DNA of 42,908 nt from Anaerococcus vaginalis. Its GTDB lineage: Bacteria > Bacillota > Clostridia > Tissierellales > Peptoniphilaceae. Below, piece after piece: positions 39,856-42,908 of this stretch. A model generated the notes under the pieces. That model did no database searches and was not told the origin of the DNA. It saw nothing but the letters and a program-made list of their open reading frames with translations. The stretch lies in NCBI RefSeq assembly GCF_000307225.1, contig NZ_HE978617.1, positions 35,764 through 78,671 of the forward strand. Direction: 5' to 3'. Position 1 is the first letter of the stretch. Each line of letters opens with the position of its first letter. Made by a program: the position numbers and the translations under genes.

Positions 39856-41819
39856 AACTTTCTTTTAACAATCTTTTAACCAAAAAAGCAAGGACAATCC
39901 TTACGGCCTTTGCAGGGTCAATTGGAATTATAGGAATTGCTTTAATTTTATCTCTTTCAAATGGAGTTGATGCTTTTATAAAGGAAAGTCAAAGAAAAAC
40001 TTTGAAATCTTATCCAATAGAAATCAAAGAAGAAAGTCTAAATTTGGGAGATAATTTTATGAAGGACCCAGCAGGGGATAAAAAATATAAAAAAGATGAT
40101 AAAAATGTCAGGGCAAACAATGATATTTTGAAAAGAAAATTTTCTCTTTCCTCATCAATTACAGAAAATAACCTCTCTCCTTTTAAGACCTACCTTGATA
40201 AGAAAAATTTGAATAAAAAAATTGGCAAGCATGCCATAAATTATATATATGATTTGAATTTTGAAATCTATGGAAAAGATGAAAATGGAGAGCTTATAAA
40301 TACTGATGGTTCAGATTTTGAAGATGAAAATGACTCAATGTTTAAATCAAATGGCCCATCATTTTTTAATATAGGCTCAAGCGAACATAAAAATTTCAGA
40401 CAAATCATTTCAAATAAGGACGGATCAATTTCAAATATAGTAAAAGAAGAATATGATTTAATTGATGGAAAATGGCCAGAAAATGCCAACGAATTGCTTT
40501 TATTTACAGACAAAAATAATTCTGTTGATAGGGAAAGTTTGTATGAACTTGGAATTTTGCCAAAAAAGATTACAAAAATATCCTAAATAAATTAGAAGAA
40601 GGCAAAAAAATAAGGCTTGACGATAGGAAAATAAAAATAAAGACCTTTTAAACCATGAATTTAGCGCCCTAATGCCAATAGATTTTTATAAAAAAGAAAA
40701 TAATAAGTACAAAAATATAAAAGAAGATGAAAATGAAAAGAAAAAGATAATTGAAAATGCCTACAAAATAAAAATCGTAGGAATTGCAAGGGCAAAAAAA
40801 GATGGTGAAGAAAATCAAAATACAAAAGCTCCCCTTGGTTTTACTTCAAAATTTACCGACCAAATGATAAAAAGAGCGGGCGAGTCAGAAATCGTAAAAG
40901 ACCAAGAAAAAAATAAGGAAATAAATATTTTAAATAATATTGCCTTTAAGGCAAAAAATCAAGATGAAAAAAGAAAGGCTAGTAAATCATATCTTGAAAA
41001 CTTAGATCAAAATCAAAAATTAAAGGCCCAATCATTTTTACTATCGAATTCAGAAAAATTAAAAGAAAATATAAAAAAAGCTTCAATGAATTCCATTAAT
41101 AATCCAAGTCAAAATCAAGGGCAAAACATTGATATAATTGGACTTTTCCTAAAAGATCCAGAAGATAAGGTCTTGGATAAATTATATGAGGAAGAACTTT
41201 CGTCAAATTCCTACCAAAATAACCTAGAAAATTTTGGTTTTGTTTCAAAAAATGCACCATCAGAAATAAAAATCTACGTGGAAAATTTTGAAAACAGAGA
41301 AAATGTAAAAAATATAATAAATGACTTTAATAAAAACAAAAAGAAAAAGATAAAATCCACTACACAGATTTTGTAGGACTTTTAACTTCATCAATTAGAA
41401 CAATAATACATGCAATTTCCTATGTTTTGATTGCCTTTGTCGGCGTTTCCCTCGTTGTTTCATCAATAATGATTGGAATAATAACCTATATTTCCGTTTT
41501 AGAAAGAACAAAAGAAATTGGAATTTTAAGGTCAATCGGTGCAAGCAAAAAAGATATAAGAAAAGTTTTCTTGTCAGAAACTTTTATGGAAGGACTTTTG
41601 TCAGGACTTCTTGGAGTTTTTGTGACAATTTTATTAAACATACCAATTACAAAAATCATGAGAAATATGACAAATATTTCCTATATCGGCTCATCCCTTC
41701 CAAAAAAGGCTGCAATAATTCTTGTAATAATTTCAGTATCTTTAACACTTCTTGCAGGAATTATCCCCTCATCAATAGCCGCCAAAAAAGATCCAGTTGA
41801 GGCTTTGCAAAGTGAATAA
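39852..41819 (+). pseudogene. Permease half of a MacB/FtsX-type ABC transporter, four frame breaks
   Basis: Joined frames give about 650 residues: a first membrane segment (SFAGSIGIIGIALILSLSNG type), a large polar extracytoplasmic region rich in Lys/Asn, and a C-terminal FtsX domain with three membrane segments (41427-41819; 'VLERTKEIGILRSIGASKKD'). Breaks lie at A7 39821-39827, A6 40562-40567, the A-rich stretch 40628-40641, and A5 41344-41348. Each is one base short. The product would export a peptide or lipid; broken as read. Confidence 0.82.
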
Positions 41820-41845
41820 AATTTAAAAACAATTTCAAGTCAAAC

Positions 41846-41869
41846 CTATTTAGATATTTTTCAAAATAG
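41846..41869. promoter_or_regulatory. SdpR-type operator 1
   Basis: CTATTTAGATATTTTTCAAAATAG. Differs at two positions from the copy at 41909 and has CTATTT/AAATAG inverted ends. It lies just upstream of the -35 box. Confidence 0.65.
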
Positions 41870-41871
41870 AT

Positions 41872-41900
41872 TTGACTTTTTTTATTTTAAACCCTATAAT
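41872..41900 (+). promoter_or_regulatory. sdpRI promoter
   Basis: TTGACT, 17-bp spacer, TATAAT; predicted start about 41907, at the second operator. Flanked on both sides by the 24-bp operators. Confidence 0.8.
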
Positions 41901-41908
41901 AAAAATAG

Positions 41909-41932
41909 CTATTTAGATAATTATCAAAATAG
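41909..41932. promoter_or_regulatory. SdpR-type operator 2
   Basis: CTATTTAGATAATTATCAAAATAG, 22 of 24 identical to operator 1. It begins at the predicted transcription start, so binding would block it. Confidence 0.65.
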
Positions 41933-41951
41933 AATGGAAGGGAGTGATAAT

Positions 41952-42227
41952 TTGTTCTCCGATACTTTTAAAGCCTTATCTGATCCAGTAAGAATTGAAA
42001 TTTTAAATTTATTGAGAAAAAAAGGACGAATGAATGCTGGAGAAATTGCAGATAATTTTAACTTATCAAAAGCTACAATTTCTCACCATCTAAAATTATT
42101 AAAGAATGAAGATTTAATTTATGAAACAAAAAAGAAAAATTTTATTTATTATGAGCTAAACACAAGTATTTTTGAGGAAATAATGGCTTGGTTTATTAAA
42201 TTTAAAGGAGGAGAAAATGAAAAATAA
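41952..42227 (+). CDS. sdpR: ArsR-family autorepressor (SdpR-like)
   Basis: About 91 residues with an ArsR winged helix (TFKALSDPVRIEILNLLRKK; 'NLSKATISHHLKLLKNEDLI'). No metal-binding Cys are visible, as in the SdpR autorepressor subgroup. An ATG at 41934 is in frame but has no ribosome site; AAGGGAG lies 7 nt before the TTG at 41952, so that start is preferred. It is followed by an overlapping sdpI-like gene, as in the B. subtilis sdpRI pair. Confidence 0.87.
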   Translation: MFSDTFKALSDPVRIEILNLLRKKGRMNAGEIADNFNLSKATISHHLKLLKNEDLIYETKKKNFIYYELNTSIFEEIMAWFIKFKGGENEK

Positions 42228-42858
42228 AATAAAATTTAAAAAAGAAAGCATTATATCAGTAGCTTTTTCAATCTTGCTATTTGCCCTTGTAAATTTCTTA
42301 TTTTACAAAAAAATGCCAGAAACTATACCAACTCACTGGGGCTTTAACAATGAAATTGATGATTATTCTACTAAATTTAGTGCCTTTATAAAAACACCAA
42401 TATTTTTAATATTAATAAATATTTTTTCTTGCTTTATGCTCGACAATGATCCAAAAAACAAGAATAAAAATAAGCTTATAATATTAATTGGAAAAGCTAC
42501 TGTTCCGCTCGTTTTACTTATAGCTTTTATGATAAGTGTTTTTTATGGTTTGGGTAGAGAAATAAATGTTATGGTAATAGTGTCTTTATTTGTTGGTTTT
42601 CTTTTAATTGTAATGGGAAACTATCTTCCAAAAACTAAAAGAAATTATACGGTTGGAATAAAACTTCCTTGGACTTTAAACAGTGATGAAAATTGGAGAA
42701 AAACTCACAGACTTGGTGGCTATACTTTTATACTAGGAGGGCTTTTTTTCTTACTAAGTCCTTTTGTGGGAAATCAATATTTAATTTTAATAACCATAGC
42801 CATAATAGTTTTTATTCCTATGATTTATTCTTTTTATCTTTACAAAAATGGAATATGA
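42217..42858 (+). CDS. sdpI: SdpI-family membrane immunity protein
   Basis: A 213-residue protein with about six membrane segments. An N-terminal DUF1648-like motif (KKMPETIPTHWGFNNEIDDY) is followed by a C-terminal SdpI domain (KTKRNYTVGIKLPWTLNSDE; 'NWRKTHRLGGYTFILGGLFF'). In B. subtilis SdpI gives immunity to the SdpC killing peptide and holds SdpR at the membrane. No sdpC-like gene is visible here, so its present role is open. GGAGGAG precedes the ATG. It overlaps the regulator by 11 nt. Confidence 0.92.
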   Translation: MKNKIKFKKESIISVAFSILLFALVNFLFYKKMPETIPTHWGFNNEIDDYSTKFSAFIKTPIFLILINIFSCFMLDNDPKNKNKNKLIILIGKATVPLVLLIAFMISVFYGLGREINVMVIVSLFVGFLLIVMGNYLPKTKRNYTVGIKLPWTLNSDENWRKTHRLGGYTFILGGLFFLLSPFVGNQYLILITIAIIVFIPMIYSFYLYKNGI

Positions 42859-42908
42859 GATTTAAAAATATAAGATAATTTCAAATATATTACTTAAACA
42901 CAAAAAAG

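Noticed and set aside
41934-41951. ATG start for SdpR at 41934
   Set aside because: It follows operator 2 with no ribosome site; AAGGGAG serves the TTG at 41952.

Overview
The window is AT-rich, Gram-positive (Firmicutes-type) DNA: strong Shine-Dalgarno sites, T-box riboswitches, lipoprotein signals, an S6-SSB-S18 operon and an SdpR/SdpI pair. The host gene content (2-hydroxyacyl-CoA dehydratase activase-like protein, MetY-type sulfhydrylase, TIGR01212-type radical SAM protein) fits an anaerobic coccus of the Peptoniphilaceae (Anaerococcus/Peptoniphilus-like). That placement is inference, not a database match.

Positions 1 to about 25440 are the right-hand part of a siphovirus-type prophage; its left end lies outside the window. 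Read leftwards on the minus strand from about 20980 it holds a Cro-like regulator, a BRO-N/KilAC antirepressor, an early module (SbcC-like ATPase, RecT, MBL-fold hydrolase, replisome organizer, SSB), a run of about 20 tiny translationally coupled early genes, a MazG-like pyrophosphohydrolase, a DUF1064-type nuclease, an ArpU/RinA-type late activator, then TerS, TerL, portal, a MuF head protein with a C-terminal extension, scaffold, major capsid protein and connector proteins. A tRNA-Ser(GCU) sits inside the late region directly behind a terminator. Several small genes (54, 33, 56, 53, 55, 54 and 27 codons) lie between the longer reading frames and were found by direct reading.

Positions 20980-25290 are the lysogeny region, mostly plus strand: a membrane-anchored gene with its own promoter and terminator, short plus- and minus-strand genes, a CI-like S24 repressor coupled to a lipoprotein gene, and a tyrosine integrase. 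A 15-bp operator (GTAACT-N3-AGTTAC) recurs at least five times. Two copies lie exactly inside the 17-bp spacers of divergent promoters, and two more lie in front of the antirepressor gene. The integrase abuts a tRNA-Leu(AAG) gene whose 3' end faces the prophage and is the likely attachment site.

Positions 25440-42908 are host DNA. A polar amino-acid ABC transporter and a MetY-like enzyme each follow a consensus promoter and a T-box leader with an apparent AUG specifier, so both look methionine-regulated. Next come a long activase-like gene broken by two frameshifts, an isochorismatase-family hydrolase, a radical SAM protein, rpsF-ssb-rpsR, a TIM-barrel protein, a decayed GH13 glycosidase, an ABC transporter whose permease half is frameshifted, and an sdpR-sdpI pair with two near-identical 24-bp operators. 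Ten frame breaks in this window, nine of them equal to one missing base, all fall in A or T runs.
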